From NCBI GenBank assembly GCA_913055875.1, contig CAJXJY010000013.1, forward strand, positions 27,601-91,600: a stretch of 64,000 nucleotides of DNA, written 5' to 3'. The DNA comes from an uncultured Altererythrobacter sp. Its GTDB lineage: Bacteria; Pseudomonadota; Alphaproteobacteria; Sphingomonadales; Sphingomonadaceae. Shown piece by piece: positions 8,031-17,765 of this stretch (the stretch's first letter is position 1; every line of letters starts with the position of its first letter). A model generated the notes under the pieces. It saw only the letters and a program-made list of their open reading frames with translations. It did no database searches and was not told the origin of the DNA. Both the position numbers and the translations under genes were made by a program.

Positions 8031-10925
8031 ATGCGGCAGCTGACAGTGATCGCGTGTTTCGGGCTGGGTCTCGCAATGGCGCCGTGCGCGTGGGCGCAGG
8101 AGACCGTGGCGCACGACCTCGAACCGCGACAGCACGCAGAGGCGCTCATAGCCGAAATCCAGTCATGGGACGGCCGCGACATGCGCGCCGATCCCGAGGC
8201 GGCGCTCGAGCAATTGCTCGATCTCGTGCAGCGGGTCGAGGCGAACGGGGCGGTTCCGCTCGAAAACCATGCCGATCTCATCACGCTTGTCGGCGTTGCG
8301 CATTTCAGCGGGCAGAACTACACCGCGGCGGCCGAATGGATGGCCCGCAGTGCGGCGATCTACGAGCAGGCAGGCGGTCCGCAGGACAAGATCGCCGAGG
8401 CGCTCAACAACCGCGCGGTGCTGCTGCGCGCGTTGAAGCGGCTCGACGAGGCGGAGGAGACCGCACGCCGCGCACTGGCGATCCGGCAGGACATGTACGG
8501 GCCCGAGCATATCGATGTCGCCTCGACGCTCTACAGCCTCGCCAACATCCTGTTCAGCCAGGGCCGGTTCGAGGATGCGCTGCCCTATATGCGCGAGGCC
8601 GTTCGCCAGCAGCGCGAACTGGCGCCCGACGATCACCAGCGGCTGGTCCAGCGCATCACCGGGCTCGGCGCGGTGCTCAACGACAGCGGGCGCGATGCCG
8701 AAGCGATCAAGGTAATGCGCGAGGCCGAGCGCCTCGGTCGCGAGCTCCTCGGCCCGGAGCACCAGACTTACGCTACCACGCTGCACAATTTCGGCCTCAA
8801 CCTCGCCGCGGTCGGGATGCACGGGCAGGCGATCCCGATCCTGCGCGAGGGGCTCGCCTCGCGCGAGCGTATCCACGGCCCCGACCACCAATGGACCGCC
8901 GCGTCGCTCAGCTCGCTCGCTTCCTCGCTCGAAGCGACCGGCGGCGATGCCGAGGCGGCGGTGTTGCACGAACAGGCGCTCGCCGTGTTCGAGGAGAAGC
9001 GCGCCGTGGTCGGCTCGGAAACGATCGCGCGAACGCAATCCTCGCTCGCGGGCATAGCGGCCCGCCGGCAGGACTGGGACGTGTTCGAGGCCCGTATCGG
9101 GGCGGCCCGCGAGGAAGTCGACGCCAACCTTCCCGAAACGCATCCGATGCGGATCAACGTCCACCTGCTCGAGGCCGGCGTTCTCGAACGGCGCGGGCGG
9201 ACGGCGGAGGCGCTGGCGATCGCCGAGCGCTGGGTGCCGATCCAGGTCGAAACGCTCATCCCCACCCATCGCGACCGGATCTACGGCGAGCTGCTGCTCC
9301 TGCGCCTGCGGCAGGCGGAGGGTGCGGCGGGAGCGGACATCTGGCCGCAAGCCGATGCCGCGATCGAGCGGCTGGCGGAAAAGCTCACCGACATCACTTC
9401 GGGTGACCGCCAGCGCGTGAGCGAGGCCGATGCAAACCGGCGCTCTTCGCTGCTCTACCTGCGCATGGCGCTGGCGGAGGGCGATGCCGAACGTATCTTC
9501 CTCGCCGGCCAGCTGGCCAACATCACCGACCTCTCGCTGGGTCAGGAGAATATCGCGGCTTACGGCGCCGCACCTGCCGACGGCCCGGCGGCCTTGCGCG
9601 CGCAGTTGGTCGGCGCCGTGCGGGAGGAGACCCGGCTTGCGCAAGCGCTGGGCGCGGCGCGCGATGCGCAGAACGTGGCAAGGGCCGAAAATCTCGTAAC
9701 GCAGCTCGACGAGGCGATCGCGGCGCGGCAGGCCGCCGAAACCGAGCTGCGGCTGCTCCACCCCGATTATGTCGAACGCTCGCGGCCGACCCCGATTGCG
9801 CTGGCAGATTTTGCGGAGCGGCTCGACCCAGGGGAAAGCCTGCTGCTGCTGGTCGAGGGCGATGCACGCGGCTGGGTGATCGACGTGCGCTTCGGCGGCG
9901 GCCTGACGACGCGCGAATTCGGCACTGCCGACACCGACGATGCCGTGGCCCGCCTGCGCGAGGCGGTCGAGCAGGGACCTGCCGGCGATTTCCCGCTCGA
10001 TGCCGCGCACCGGCTCTACCGGGCGATCTTCGGCGATGGCGATGCGCGCGAGCGCGTCCTCGTCTTCGGCGGGCGCTCGCTGGCGAGCCTGCCCTTCGGC
10101 ATGCTGACGACTGCGCCGCATGAGGGCGCGCTTGCGGACGCGCCCTGGCTCGCGCGCCGGGCGAGCTTCCAGGTGGTCGGCAATCTGAACATGTTCGGTA
10201 TGCGCTCGGCGATACGGGCGAGCGTCGCGGGACGCGGTTTCGCCGGGATCGGCGGGGTGGAACTTCCCGGTGCGGCCGAACGCGCCCCCGATTCGACCGC
10301 ACTCTTCCGCAGCGGCCGGCCCGACCTCGGTTCGATCGCCGAGCTGCCGCCGCTGCCCAAGGCGGCGGAGGAACTGCGCCGGATCGCGCAGGCTATCGGG
10401 TCGGAGGACGGGCTGCTGCTCGTCGGTCCCGATGCGGCCGAAGAGCGGGTCAAGCAGGCCGATCTGTCGCAAGTCGAGGTTATCGCCTTTGCCACCCACG
10501 GCCTTGTTGCGGGCGAAGTGACGGGCCTGTGGGAGCCGGCGTTGCTGGTCGGGACGGGGGACGAAAGTTCGGGCGAGGACGGCCTGCTCGGCGCGAGCGA
10601 GATCGCCCGGCTGAAGCTCGGGGCCGACTGGGTCATCCTGTCGGCCTGCAACACCGCGGCCGGCGCGGACCGCAATGCACCCGTTTTTTCCGGCCTCGCG
10701 ACGGGTTTTGCGCAAGCAGGTGCCCGTTCGCTGTTGCTGTCGCATTGGCGGGTCCGCGACGACGCCGCGGCGCGGCTCAGCGTCGAGACCGTGCGCGGCA
10801 CCCGCACGGGCCTAGCGCGCGCCGAAGCGCTGCGCCGGGCGCAACTGGCGCTGATCGAGGATCCGGGCATCGAAAATTCCGCGCATCCGGCCCTGTGGGC
10901 ACCTTTCGTACTGATCGACAACTGA
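8031..10925 (+). CDS. Secreted TPR-CHAT domain cysteine protease
   Basis: A 964-residue exported protein with signal peptide MRQLTVIACFGLGLAMAPCAWA. Tetratricopeptide repeats occupy about residues 60-400 (for example AEALNNRAVLLRALKRLDEA and VASTLYSLANILFSQGRFED). The last 350 residues are a CHAT domain, a caspase-like fold: His 823 in FATHG and Cys 873 in SACNTA form the expected catalytic dyad, and SLLLSHWRVRDDAA is typical. The start ATG at 8031 follows GGGGAAGG. Its export, and its place between a lipoprotein and a Slam-like outer-membrane protein, suggest it processes a surface protein, probably the large repeat protein two genes downstream. The substrate is inferred. Confidence 0.92.
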   Translation: MRQLTVIACFGLGLAMAPCAWAQETVAHDLEPRQHAEALIAEIQSWDGRDMRADPEAALEQLLDLVQRVEANGAVPLENHADLITLVGVAHFSGQNYTAAAEWMARSAAIYEQAGGPQDKIAEALNNRAVLLRALKRLDEAEETARRALAIRQDMYGPEHIDVASTLYSLANILFSQGRFEDALPYMREAVRQQRELAPDDHQRLVQRITGLGAVLNDSGRDAEAIKVMREAERLGRELLGPEHQTYATTLHNFGLNLAAVGMHGQAIPILREGLASRERIHGPDHQWTAASLSSLASSLEATGGDAEAAVLHEQALAVFEEKRAVVGSETIARTQSSLAGIAARRQDWDVFEARIGAAREEVDANLPETHPMRINVHLLEAGVLERRGRTAEALAIAERWVPIQVETLIPTHRDRIYGELLLLRLRQAEGAAGADIWPQADAAIERLAEKLTDITSGDRQRVSEADANRRSSLLYLRMALAEGDAERIFLAGQLANITDLSLGQENIAAYGAAPADGPAALRAQLVGAVREETRLAQALGAARDAQNVARAENLVTQLDEAIAARQAAETELRLLHPDYVERSRPTPIALADFAERLDPGESLLLLVEGDARGWVIDVRFGGGLTTREFGTADTDDAVARLREAVEQGPAGDFPLDAAHRLYRAIFGDGDARERVLVFGGRSLASLPFGMLTTAPHEGALADAPWLARRASFQVVGNLNMFGMRSAIRASVAGRGFAGIGGVELPGAAERAPDSTALFRSGRPDLGSIAELPPLPKAAEELRRIAQAIGSEDGLLLVGPDAAEERVKQADLSQVEVIAFATHGLVAGEVTGLWEPALLVGTGDESSGEDGLLGASEIARLKLGADWVILSACNTAAGADRNAPVFSGLATGFAQAGARSLLLSHWRVRDDAAARLSVETVRGTRTGLARAEALRRAQLALIEDPGIENSAHPALWAPFVLIDN

Positions 10926-10948
10926 TCCGCGACTTTTTCGGCGAACTC

Positions 10949-10986
10949 ATAACAGTGCTTGTCACAAGGCTGTCGCTGCTTGTCAG
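10949..10986. promoter_or_regulatory. Candidate response-regulator site: tandem TTGTCA / CTGTCG / TTGTCA
   Basis: Three related hexamers start at 10959, 10970 and 10980, spaced 11 and 10 bp, the phasing expected for OmpR/PhoB-type regulators bound on one DNA face. TAACAG precedes them, as in the site at 4298-4311. The site lies about 65 bp upstream of the Slam-like gene. Regulation by the local response regulator is inferred. Confidence 0.45.
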
Positions 10987-11050
10987 CGGACAGGGCCGGG
11001 CCGATCCCCGATAGACCCATCGCATACCAACCTGTTCGGGGACGGGCGTT

Positions 11051-12343
11051 ATGCGACATGAAATCACGAAATTGTGCGTCACCGCGGCGCTCGCCGTTGC
11101 GATCGGGTTGGCCGGCGCAACCGGCGCTTCGGCGCAGTCGGCCGAAGCGACCGCGCAATACGAAGCGCTGGCGGCGCAAGAGGCCGAGCGCGCGGGCGAT
11201 CCCGAATTCGACTACCGGCTCGGCATCGCCGCGCTCGATGCGGGCCGCTACGGCGAGGCGATCATCGCGCTCCAGCGCGTGCTCGCGGTCCAGCCCGACA
11301 ACGCCCCGGCCCGCGCCGAACTCGCCCGTGCCTATGCGCTCGCCGGAGACGTCGACACCGCGCGCGAGGAATTCGCCACCGTGGTCGACGATCCGAGTCT
11401 GCCCGACCCGGTGCGCCAGCGCTTCACCGGCTTCGTGCGCCAGTTCGACAAGCAGATCGCGGGCGGCGGATCGGATGTCAGCGGCTTCATCGACGCGCGC
11501 GTCGGCTACGACGACAACATCAATGCCGCGACCGATCTCAACACCATCGTCATCCCGCTGTTCAGCTTCCTCGGGCCGGGCACGCTCGGCCCCGGCGCGG
11601 TGGCGCAGGGGGACGAGTTCTACGAGATCCAGGGCGGTGTTTCGGGCGTCACCGCGATCGGGCGGCAGGACCGGCTGTTCGCCAGCGCTCTGGGCAGTTG
11701 GCGCGACAATTTCGACAGCCGCACCTTCGACCAGGCCGCGCTGATCGGCACTGCGGGCTACGCGCACTCCTTCGCCAACAAGGACGTGATCTCGCTGTCG
11801 GGGCAGGTGCAGAAATTCTGGCTTGCCCACGACGGCTATCGCACCGCCTACGGCGTGATCGGCCAGTATACCAAGAACCTGTCCGAGGGGCGTGCACTGA
11901 CGCTGTCGGCGCAGTGGAACCGGCTCGATTTCGATACCGACCCGCTGCGCGACGCCGACCGCTTCGCCGCGGGCATAGGCTACATCACGCGCACGATCGC
12001 CGCCAATCTTTCCGGGGGGAAAGAGGAAACGCGACGCCAGGCGGGCGATGCTCAATCGAACTGGTTCGCCACCGCCAATATCGGCGGTGAGTTCCCGGTC
12101 ACCGAGCGCGTCGCCTTCGTCGCCGGTGCGGCTTTCGACCTGCGCCGCTACGACCAGGCCGACGCGCTGTTCCTGGTCGAGCGCAACGACGAGCGGCTCG
12201 ACCTGCAGGCGGGCGTCAAGTTCGCGATCTTCGACAACCTCTTCCTTCAGCCGCGCGCCACGTACTCGCGCAACTGGAGCAATATCGCCCTTTACGATTA
12301 CGAACGCTGGACCGCATCGGCCGGCGTCCGCTTCGAATTCTAG
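11051..12343 (+). CDS. Slam-like outer-membrane protein (TPR plus beta-barrel)
   Basis: A 430-residue protein with a signal peptide ending near GATGASA (residue 28). Residues about 50-130 contain TPR-like helices (FDYRLGIAALDAGRYGEAII). From about residue 150 on there are alternating beta-strands with aromatic ends, finishing in the terminal Phe typical of outer-membrane barrels (YERWTASAGVRFEF). This TPR-plus-barrel layout is that of the surface lipoprotein assembly modulator (Slam, DUF560) family, which moves TbpB-type proteins to the cell surface. The gene directly downstream encodes a protein with TbpB-like domains, which supports the assignment. The gap to that gene is only 22 bp. Confidence 0.8.
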   Translation: MRHEITKLCVTAALAVAIGLAGATGASAQSAEATAQYEALAAQEAERAGDPEFDYRLGIAALDAGRYGEAIIALQRVLAVQPDNAPARAELARAYALAGDVDTAREEFATVVDDPSLPDPVRQRFTGFVRQFDKQIAGGGSDVSGFIDARVGYDDNINAATDLNTIVIPLFSFLGPGTLGPGAVAQGDEFYEIQGGVSGVTAIGRQDRLFASALGSWRDNFDSRTFDQAALIGTAGYAHSFANKDVISLSGQVQKFWLAHDGYRTAYGVIGQYTKNLSEGRALTLSAQWNRLDFDTDPLRDADRFAAGIGYITRTIAANLSGGKEETRRQAGDAQSNWFATANIGGEFPVTERVAFVAGAAFDLRRYDQADALFLVERNDERLDLQAGVKFAIFDNLFLQPRATYSRNWSNIALYDYERWTASAGVRFEF

Positions 12344-12365
12344 ACCTTCGACGGGAGACACGGCC

Positions 12366-15300
12366 ATGACTCGCACCTCGACCCTCCGCCTCGGCACCGC
12401 CCTGATGGCGACCGCCTCCAGCCTCTGCTTCGCCGCGCCCGCCTTTGCGGGCGAAGTGCTGTTCTCGACCGATGATCGCGTCGCGTACCACGAGGGCGGG
12501 CGCGTCAACCAGGTCGGCGGACTGACCCAGCTGCGGCTCGACAGCGGCGCGACAGTATCCTTCGTCGATGCGGTCGATTATCGCATAAACGCCGACGGCA
12601 CGATCGACCTTTATGCCGGCAGCGTCACCGTGGCCGGCGGCGACGGAACCACGCTCGTGCGCATGCCCGAGGGCGTGCAGGGCCAGGTCAGCGGTGCGGG
12701 CTCCGCGGCCCGATTCAGCGTCGGACCGGACGGCAAGAGTTCGGGGCATGTGCTGACGGGCCGCGCGCAGATCGGGCGCAACGGCAATCTCCGCAGTTTC
12801 GCTGCGGGCGACATGTTCGAGATCGCGCCGGGCGGGAGCCCGCGGCAGGTCGTGTCGAACGGTGCGCAGGCTACGCCCGGAACCCGGGGCGACGAGCCGG
12901 AAGTCTTGGCGATGGGCGGCGAGGCGGGCCCTGTCGCCGCAGCGCGAAACGGTTTGCCGGTGACTCTCGGCGACGCGCTCGCTGCCGCGGGTGCGTCGGG
13001 CGATATTCTCGGTGCCGCGCGCCGGGTCGAGGCGGCGGTCGGCAATCCGGCGATCGAGACCTTCCCGGTCGGCGACCTGCAATTGCTGGTCGCGGCGGCC
13101 GCCCGGCTCGAGGGTGCCTATGGCGGCACGCCGTTCACCGGCGCGCAGGCGGACATCATCCGCACCTACCTGCAATTCCTCGCAACCGGCGGAGCGGGGG
13201 ACAACTTCCTCACCGCCTATGTCGGGTTCCTGACTCAGTACCTGAACCTGATCCGCTCGGGTGCGGCGCCGTCGACCTTCGGCCTCGCCAACCTCGACCA
13301 GATCGACAGCTTCATCGCCTTCACCGACCGCACCGGCGGCTTCGGCAGCCTCCCGGCTCAGGACCGCGCACTGGTCGAGGCCTATCTCGCCTTCATCCGG
13401 GCGGGCGGCGATGCCGACGCCTTCGGCCCGAGCTTCACCGACCTGACAGCGGCCTATTTCGCCTTCATCCGGGCGGGCGGCAATCCGGCCGATTTCGCCG
13501 ACGCGAGTCAGGCGACGATCGACGCCTATATCGCGTTTCTCGCAGACAGCGGATTGCTGCAACAGTTGTCCGATGCCGACCGCGCGCTCGTCGCGGCCTA
13601 TCTGGCCAATGGCGGGCTCGCCTTCGCGACCGAATACCAGGCCGCGCTCGACGCCTATTTCGCCTTCCTCGCGAGCGGCCGCTTGCCGAGCGACTACGCC
13701 GGGCTCGATCCGGCGGTTCTGCAAGTCTATCTCGCGACGCTCGAGGAGGCGGGCCTGCTCGAGACGGTGCTCGGCGGGCAGGCGGCGTTCTATGCCGACT
13801 ATCTCGCTTTCCTCGAGGCGGGCGGCAATGCCGATGCCTTCGCGGGGCTCCCGGCCAATATCTTTGCCGGCTATGCCGACGCGCTGAACGCCTATTTCGC
13901 CTATCTGGCGGCGGGCGGGCTGCCCTCGGCCTATGGCGATGCCGATATCGCGGTGCTCAACGACTATCTTGCGCAGATCGCCGCGGTCGGTGCGCTCGAC
14001 CGTTTCCTCGGCGAGCAGTCCGGCTTCTTCGCCGACTATCTCGCTTTCCTGCAGGGCGGTGGTGAGGTCGACGCCTTCGCCGGGCTCAACGCCAACATCT
14101 TCGCCGGCTATGCACAGGCGCTCAATGCCTACTACGAATATCTCGCCAATGGCGGGGTCCCGTCGGCCTATGGCGCGCTGACGCAGGAAACCATCGCCGA
14201 TTATCTTGCTGCGCTGGAGGCGGCGGGTGCGACGAGCGCCTTCCTCGCCGAGCTGGCCGATTTCTACAGCGCGTATTTTGCCTTCGTCGCGGGTGGCGGC
14301 AATCCGGACAATTTCGCCAACCTGCCGGTGCCACCCGATTTCCCCGCCTTCGCCGCGGCGCTCAACGCCTATGCGACCTTCCTCGCCAATGGCGGTCTTC
14401 CGGCGGACTACGACGCCGAAGACCTCGCGGTGCTCCAGAACTATCTCGATGCCATCGTCGGTTCGGGCCAGCTCGCCGACCTCCTCGGCGCCAATGCCGA
14501 CCTGCTGACCGGCTATTTCGCCTTCCTCGCGGCGGGCGGCGATCCGAACGGCTTCAGCGGGCTGCCGCTCTATGCCGACTACGTTGCGGCGTTGAACGCC
14601 TATTACGCCTTCCTCGCCAATGGCGGTCTTCCGGCGGACTACGGTGCGCTCGACCAGGCTACCATCGAGGCCTATCTCGCCGCGCTCGATGCGGCGGGCG
14701 GATTTGCGGCCTATGCGAATTTGAATGCCTTCTTCGCCGAATATTTCGCCTTCGTCAGCGGCGGCGGCGATCCGGCCGAGTTTGCAGGGCTGCCGATCTA
14801 CCAAAACTATCTCGCGGCGATCCAGGCCTACTACCAGTTCCTGATCGCGGGCGGATTGCCGAGCGATTATGCCGATCTCGACCTCGCCACGATCGAGGCC
14901 TATCTCGCCGCGCTGGCCGACGCCAATATCCTCGGCGGCAGCCTCGATGCCGCGATCGCGGCCTTCCTGACCGACTATCTCGCCTTCGTGCAGGGTGGCG
15001 GCGATCCCGACCAGTTCGCCGGCCTGCCGGGCAATGGCGGCGGCCCGCTCCCTGCGTTCGACTATCCCTACCAAGGCGGATTCCCTGCCAATGCCGATGT
15101 CCGCATCGCGGCGGCGAGCGGGTTCACCACCGCGTCGCGAGGCGACATCGAAAGCTATTCGGTCGGTGCCGACGGCGAGTTGCTGAGCGCGCGGCGGACC
15201 GGCTTCGGCAACACCTGGCTGGGCGCGTCGGCGGACCTGCACAAGGAGACCTATGGCGACGAGAGCGCGCTGATCGGGCGCTATTCGGGCGGCGATGCGC

Positions 15301-17735
15301 AAATGAACTTTGCGACCGTCTCGATCCCCGAGAACGGCGGCGTGCACTACCTGCTGCTCGCGCCGAGCGCCAATCCGATTCCGACGCCCCAGACCGAGCT
15401 GACGGTCGATTACGACCTGCTCGCGGCGACCAACCCGACCTATCTCGACGGGCACACCGCGCCGGGCAGCTTCGCCGGCGATCTGCGGATCGTCTACGCC
15501 TCGAGCCAGTTGCAGGCCGGGCTGTGGGGCACGATTACCATGCCCGAAGCGAGCGGCGACACGGTCTACAATTTCGACACGCGCGATTTCACCGGCGCCC
15601 TGACCAGCTTCGGCGCACCGGGGCCCAACGACGATGCGATCACGCTGATCTCGCGCATTTCGGACGTCGGCGATGCCTGCACCACCGGCGACCGCGACGA
15701 TTGCCGGGTGCGCTTCGACCTCTATTTCGGCGGTGCGACTCGCGGCGACCGGGTGGGTACGGTCTACAACACCTCGCAGGTCGGGAGCGACCAGGTGATC
15801 AGTGGCGCCGCGCTGTTCGGCGCACCGACGCCGCTGGGCGGCGGGTCCGGAGGGACGGGCACGCCCTATTCGGGCACGGTTACCGGCCTCGAAGTGCTCA
15901 CCACGCGCTTCGGCCTGCCGAGCTCGACGCTGAGCAACTACTCCAATTCGACGGTAACCTTCGATGCCGACGGGCTGATCGACACGTATACCAACAGTGT
16001 CGGTTCCACCGCCGGTTCGGGCCTCGATCCGGCAGATCCGGACGAGGAGGCCGGCAGCATCGAAGGCGCAATCGCCTGGGCCCGTTTCCTCGACCCGAAC
16101 AACAATCAGGGACAGGTCGAGGATACCGGCGTCCATGTCATCGTCGGGGCGCCGGCGGTCGATCTGCCGACCACCGGTCTGGTCAACTATGCGCTGATCG
16201 GCGGCACGCGTCCGACGACCAACGAAGGTACCGAACCTGCCGGCAGCTTCTCCGGCGATCTCGCGATCGATTTCGCCGCGCAGAAGGTCGGCATCGACTT
16301 CGACATCTATATCGCCGAGTACGGTTGGAACATGGCGACCGCGGGCGGCGCTGCCGATCCCTCGAACGGCGGGATGGATATCCGCGCGATCGGCCAGCAC
16401 TTCTTCAGGAACGGTTTCGCACTGACCCCGCTGACCGCAGCGAGCTGCACCGGCACCTGCACCGGCGACATCCTCGGCAACCTCTACGGGCAGGGCGCCA
16501 GCCATGCGGGCGTGGTCTACCGGGTGGTCGACGGCAGCTTCGCCGCGCGCGGCAGCGCGGTCTTCGCTGCGCCGGGTGCGGCCGGTACGCCGGTCGACAG
16601 CATCGGCACCTTGCCCATGGATGGCGGATCGGGCGGCGCGACGGGAGGGCTGGCCGGTGCCACGGACACGTTCGACGCTTCCGGCCTGGTATTCGCCGTC
16701 GGCGGTGCGCTCGACGAATTCGACGGGACGATCACGCTCGCGGACGGTGTGATCCAGTCCTACACGGGCGGCGGCGCCAATTTCTCCGACAAGGATCTGT
16801 CGACCGGTACCCTGGCCGATAGCGGTACGGCGAGCGATATCGCCTGGGCGCGCTGGCAGAACCCGCAGTCCATCTTCGGCGGCTTCTACGACAATTTCCA
16901 TGTCTTCGGTGGCACCGAACTCACCAATCTGCCCACCAGCGGACGGATCGATTTCGAACAGATCGGCGGCACCGCCATTACCGACGGAGCGGGCAACGAA
17001 GGCACGCTGACCGGCGATCTGTCGGTCCTGTTCGGCGGTGCCGCGCCACTGGTCGGCATCGAAGTCGCGATCGATATATCCGGACGACAGTATAGCGCGC
17101 AAAGCACCGGCGGCGTGGCGGATCCGGGTCAGAGCCAGCTGTTCATCAACGGGAACAGCCAGTTCGCCGGAGATCTGACCGCGACCCCGTCGGGCGGCGC
17201 GGTGTGTACCAACCGGTGCAACGTCAACGTCTTCGGGCAGGGCTTCGGCGACGGCCTGCAGCAGATCGGGGTCGGCGTCAGCCTGAACGACAATTTCAAC
17301 TACACCGCGGAAGGCCTGATGATCTTCGGCCAAAGCGCCGCCCCGAGCGGCGGTGGCGGCGGAGCGGGTGCGAGCGCAACCGCAGCCGCAGCCGCACCCA
17401 TCCCGGCCGGAACCGTCATCGCAACCGGCGACGGGGTTCCCTTGCCGCCCGTGACCCCGGGCGGTAGCGGCGGCGTGGGGCAGGGTACAGCCTTTGCCGG
17501 AGTCGGCTCTGTTCCGACCGGCATCGACCCGGGCATGCCTTCGCCCCCGCCGTCGCCTTCCATTGCCGCCGGCGCGTTCGACGGGATGTGGGCGCGGTTC
17601 GCCGCTCCCTCCGTCACGTCGCCGGGCAACCCGGCTGCGGCCGGCCCGGCAACCGAGCGCGTTGCGGTTCCGGTGCACAGCCGCGAGCAGGCCGAGGCGT
17701 TGCTCGGGGGGATGATAACCTTCAATCCGCGCTGA
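12366..17735 (+). CDS. Giant FecR-domain/TbpB-like surface protein with 79-residue tandem repeats
   Basis: A 1789-residue exported protein with signal peptide MTRTSTLRLGTALMATASSL onward to PAFAG, and GGGAGA upstream of the ATG. Residues about 30-155 look like a FecR-type beta domain (LDSGATVSFVDAVDYRINADG). Residues about 255-890 are tandem repeats with a period near 79 (YLAFLEAGGNADAFAGLP, then LNAYFAYLAAGGLPSAYG). Three TbpB-like beta-barrel units follow, at about 900-1160, 1170-1410 and 1435-1660; the last two share LPTTG/LPTSG, a GDL strand and IAWAR. The C-terminal 125 residues are Gly/Ala/Pro-rich and end in HSREQAEALLGGMITFNPR. It is the likely cargo of the Slam-like protein and likely substrate of the CHAT protease (inference). 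Confidence 0.8.
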   Translation: MTRTSTLRLGTALMATASSLCFAAPAFAGEVLFSTDDRVAYHEGGRVNQVGGLTQLRLDSGATVSFVDAVDYRINADGTIDLYAGSVTVAGGDGTTLVRMPEGVQGQVSGAGSAARFSVGPDGKSSGHVLTGRAQIGRNGNLRSFAAGDMFEIAPGGSPRQVVSNGAQATPGTRGDEPEVLAMGGEAGPVAAARNGLPVTLGDALAAAGASGDILGAARRVEAAVGNPAIETFPVGDLQLLVAAAARLEGAYGGTPFTGAQADIIRTYLQFLATGGAGDNFLTAYVGFLTQYLNLIRSGAAPSTFGLANLDQIDSFIAFTDRTGGFGSLPAQDRALVEAYLAFIRAGGDADAFGPSFTDLTAAYFAFIRAGGNPADFADASQATIDAYIAFLADSGLLQQLSDADRALVAAYLANGGLAFATEYQAALDAYFAFLASGRLPSDYAGLDPAVLQVYLATLEEAGLLETVLGGQAAFYADYLAFLEAGGNADAFAGLPANIFAGYADALNAYFAYLAAGGLPSAYGDADIAVLNDYLAQIAAVGALDRFLGEQSGFFADYLAFLQGGGEVDAFAGLNANIFAGYAQALNAYYEYLANGGVPSAYGALTQETIADYLAALEAAGATSAFLAELADFYSAYFAFVAGGGNPDNFANLPVPPDFPAFAAALNAYATFLANGGLPADYDAEDLAVLQNYLDAIVGSGQLADLLGANADLLTGYFAFLAAGGDPNGFSGLPLYADYVAALNAYYAFLANGGLPADYGALDQATIEAYLAALDAAGGFAAYANLNAFFAEYFAFVSGGGDPAEFAGLPIYQNYLAAIQAYYQFLIAGGLPSDYADLDLATIEAYLAALADANILGGSLDAAIAAFLTDYLAFVQGGGDPDQFAGLPGNGGGPLPAFDYPYQGGFPANADVRIAAASGFTTASRGDIESYSVGADGELLSARRTGFGNTWLGASADLHKETYGDESALIGRYSGGDAQMNFATVSIPENGGVHYLLLAPSANPIPTPQTELTVDYDLLAATNPTYLDGHTAPGSFAGDLRIVYASSQLQAGLWGTITMPEASGDTVYNFDTRDFTGALTSFGAPGPNDDAITLISRISDVGDACTTGDRDDCRVRFDLYFGGATRGDRVGTVYNTSQVGSDQVISGAALFGAPTPLGGGSGGTGTPYSGTVTGLEVLTTRFGLPSSTLSNYSNSTVTFDADGLIDTYTNSVGSTAGSGLDPADPDEEAGSIEGAIAWARFLDPNNNQGQVEDTGVHVIVGAPAVDLPTTGLVNYALIGGTRPTTNEGTEPAGSFSGDLAIDFAAQKVGIDFDIYIAEYGWNMATAGGAADPSNGGMDIRAIGQHFFRNGFALTPLTAASCTGTCTGDILGNLYGQGASHAGVVYRVVDGSFAARGSAVFAAPGAAGTPVDSIGTLPMDGGSGGATGGLAGATDTFDASGLVFAVGGALDEFDGTITLADGVIQSYTGGGANFSDKDLSTGTLADSGTASDIAWARWQNPQSIFGGFYDNFHVFGGTELTNLPTSGRIDFEQIGGTAITDGAGNEGTLTGDLSVLFGGAAPLVGIEVAIDISGRQYSAQSTGGVADPGQSQLFINGNSQFAGDLTATPSGGAVCTNRCNVNVFGQGFGDGLQQIGVGVSLNDNFNYTAEGLMIFGQSAAPSGGGGGAGASATAAAAAPIPAGTVIATGDGVPLPPVTPGGSGGVGQGTAFAGVGSVPTGIDPGMPSPPPSPSIAAGAFDGMWARFAAPSVTSPGNPAAAGPATERVAVPVHSREQAEALLGGMITFNPR
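13135..15030 (+). repeat. Tandem protein-coding repeats, period about 237 bp
   Basis: About six clear copies, plus degenerate ones at the start, lie inside the giant surface-protein gene. Each unit has two halves: (F/Y)xxYxAFxxGGxxxxFAGLP and ALNAYxxFLANGGLPxxY, followed by xxIxxYLAALxxAG. Unit lengths that I counted are 79, 79, 80, 76 and 78 residues. Some stretches are identical at DNA level in neighbouring copies (for example around 14382 and 14621), so recent duplication or gene conversion is likely. Confidence 0.85.
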
Positions 17736-17765
17736 GCTGCGGCACGGCAGCAGCGCATGCGAAAG

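Noticed and set aside
8163..10745. Long minus-strand frame opposite the CHAT protease gene
   Set aside because: Same GC-driven antisense artefact; no start signal or domain.
13135..15030. CRISPR-like periodic repeats
   Set aside because: The 237-bp period is in frame, codes for a regular protein motif and has no unique spacers.
12216..17678. A 1820-residue open frame on the minus strand opposite the giant surface protein
   Set aside because: It is Arg/Gly/Ala-rich without domains, starts inside another gene, and mirrors the codon bias of the plus-strand gene, which has a signal peptide and recognisable domains.
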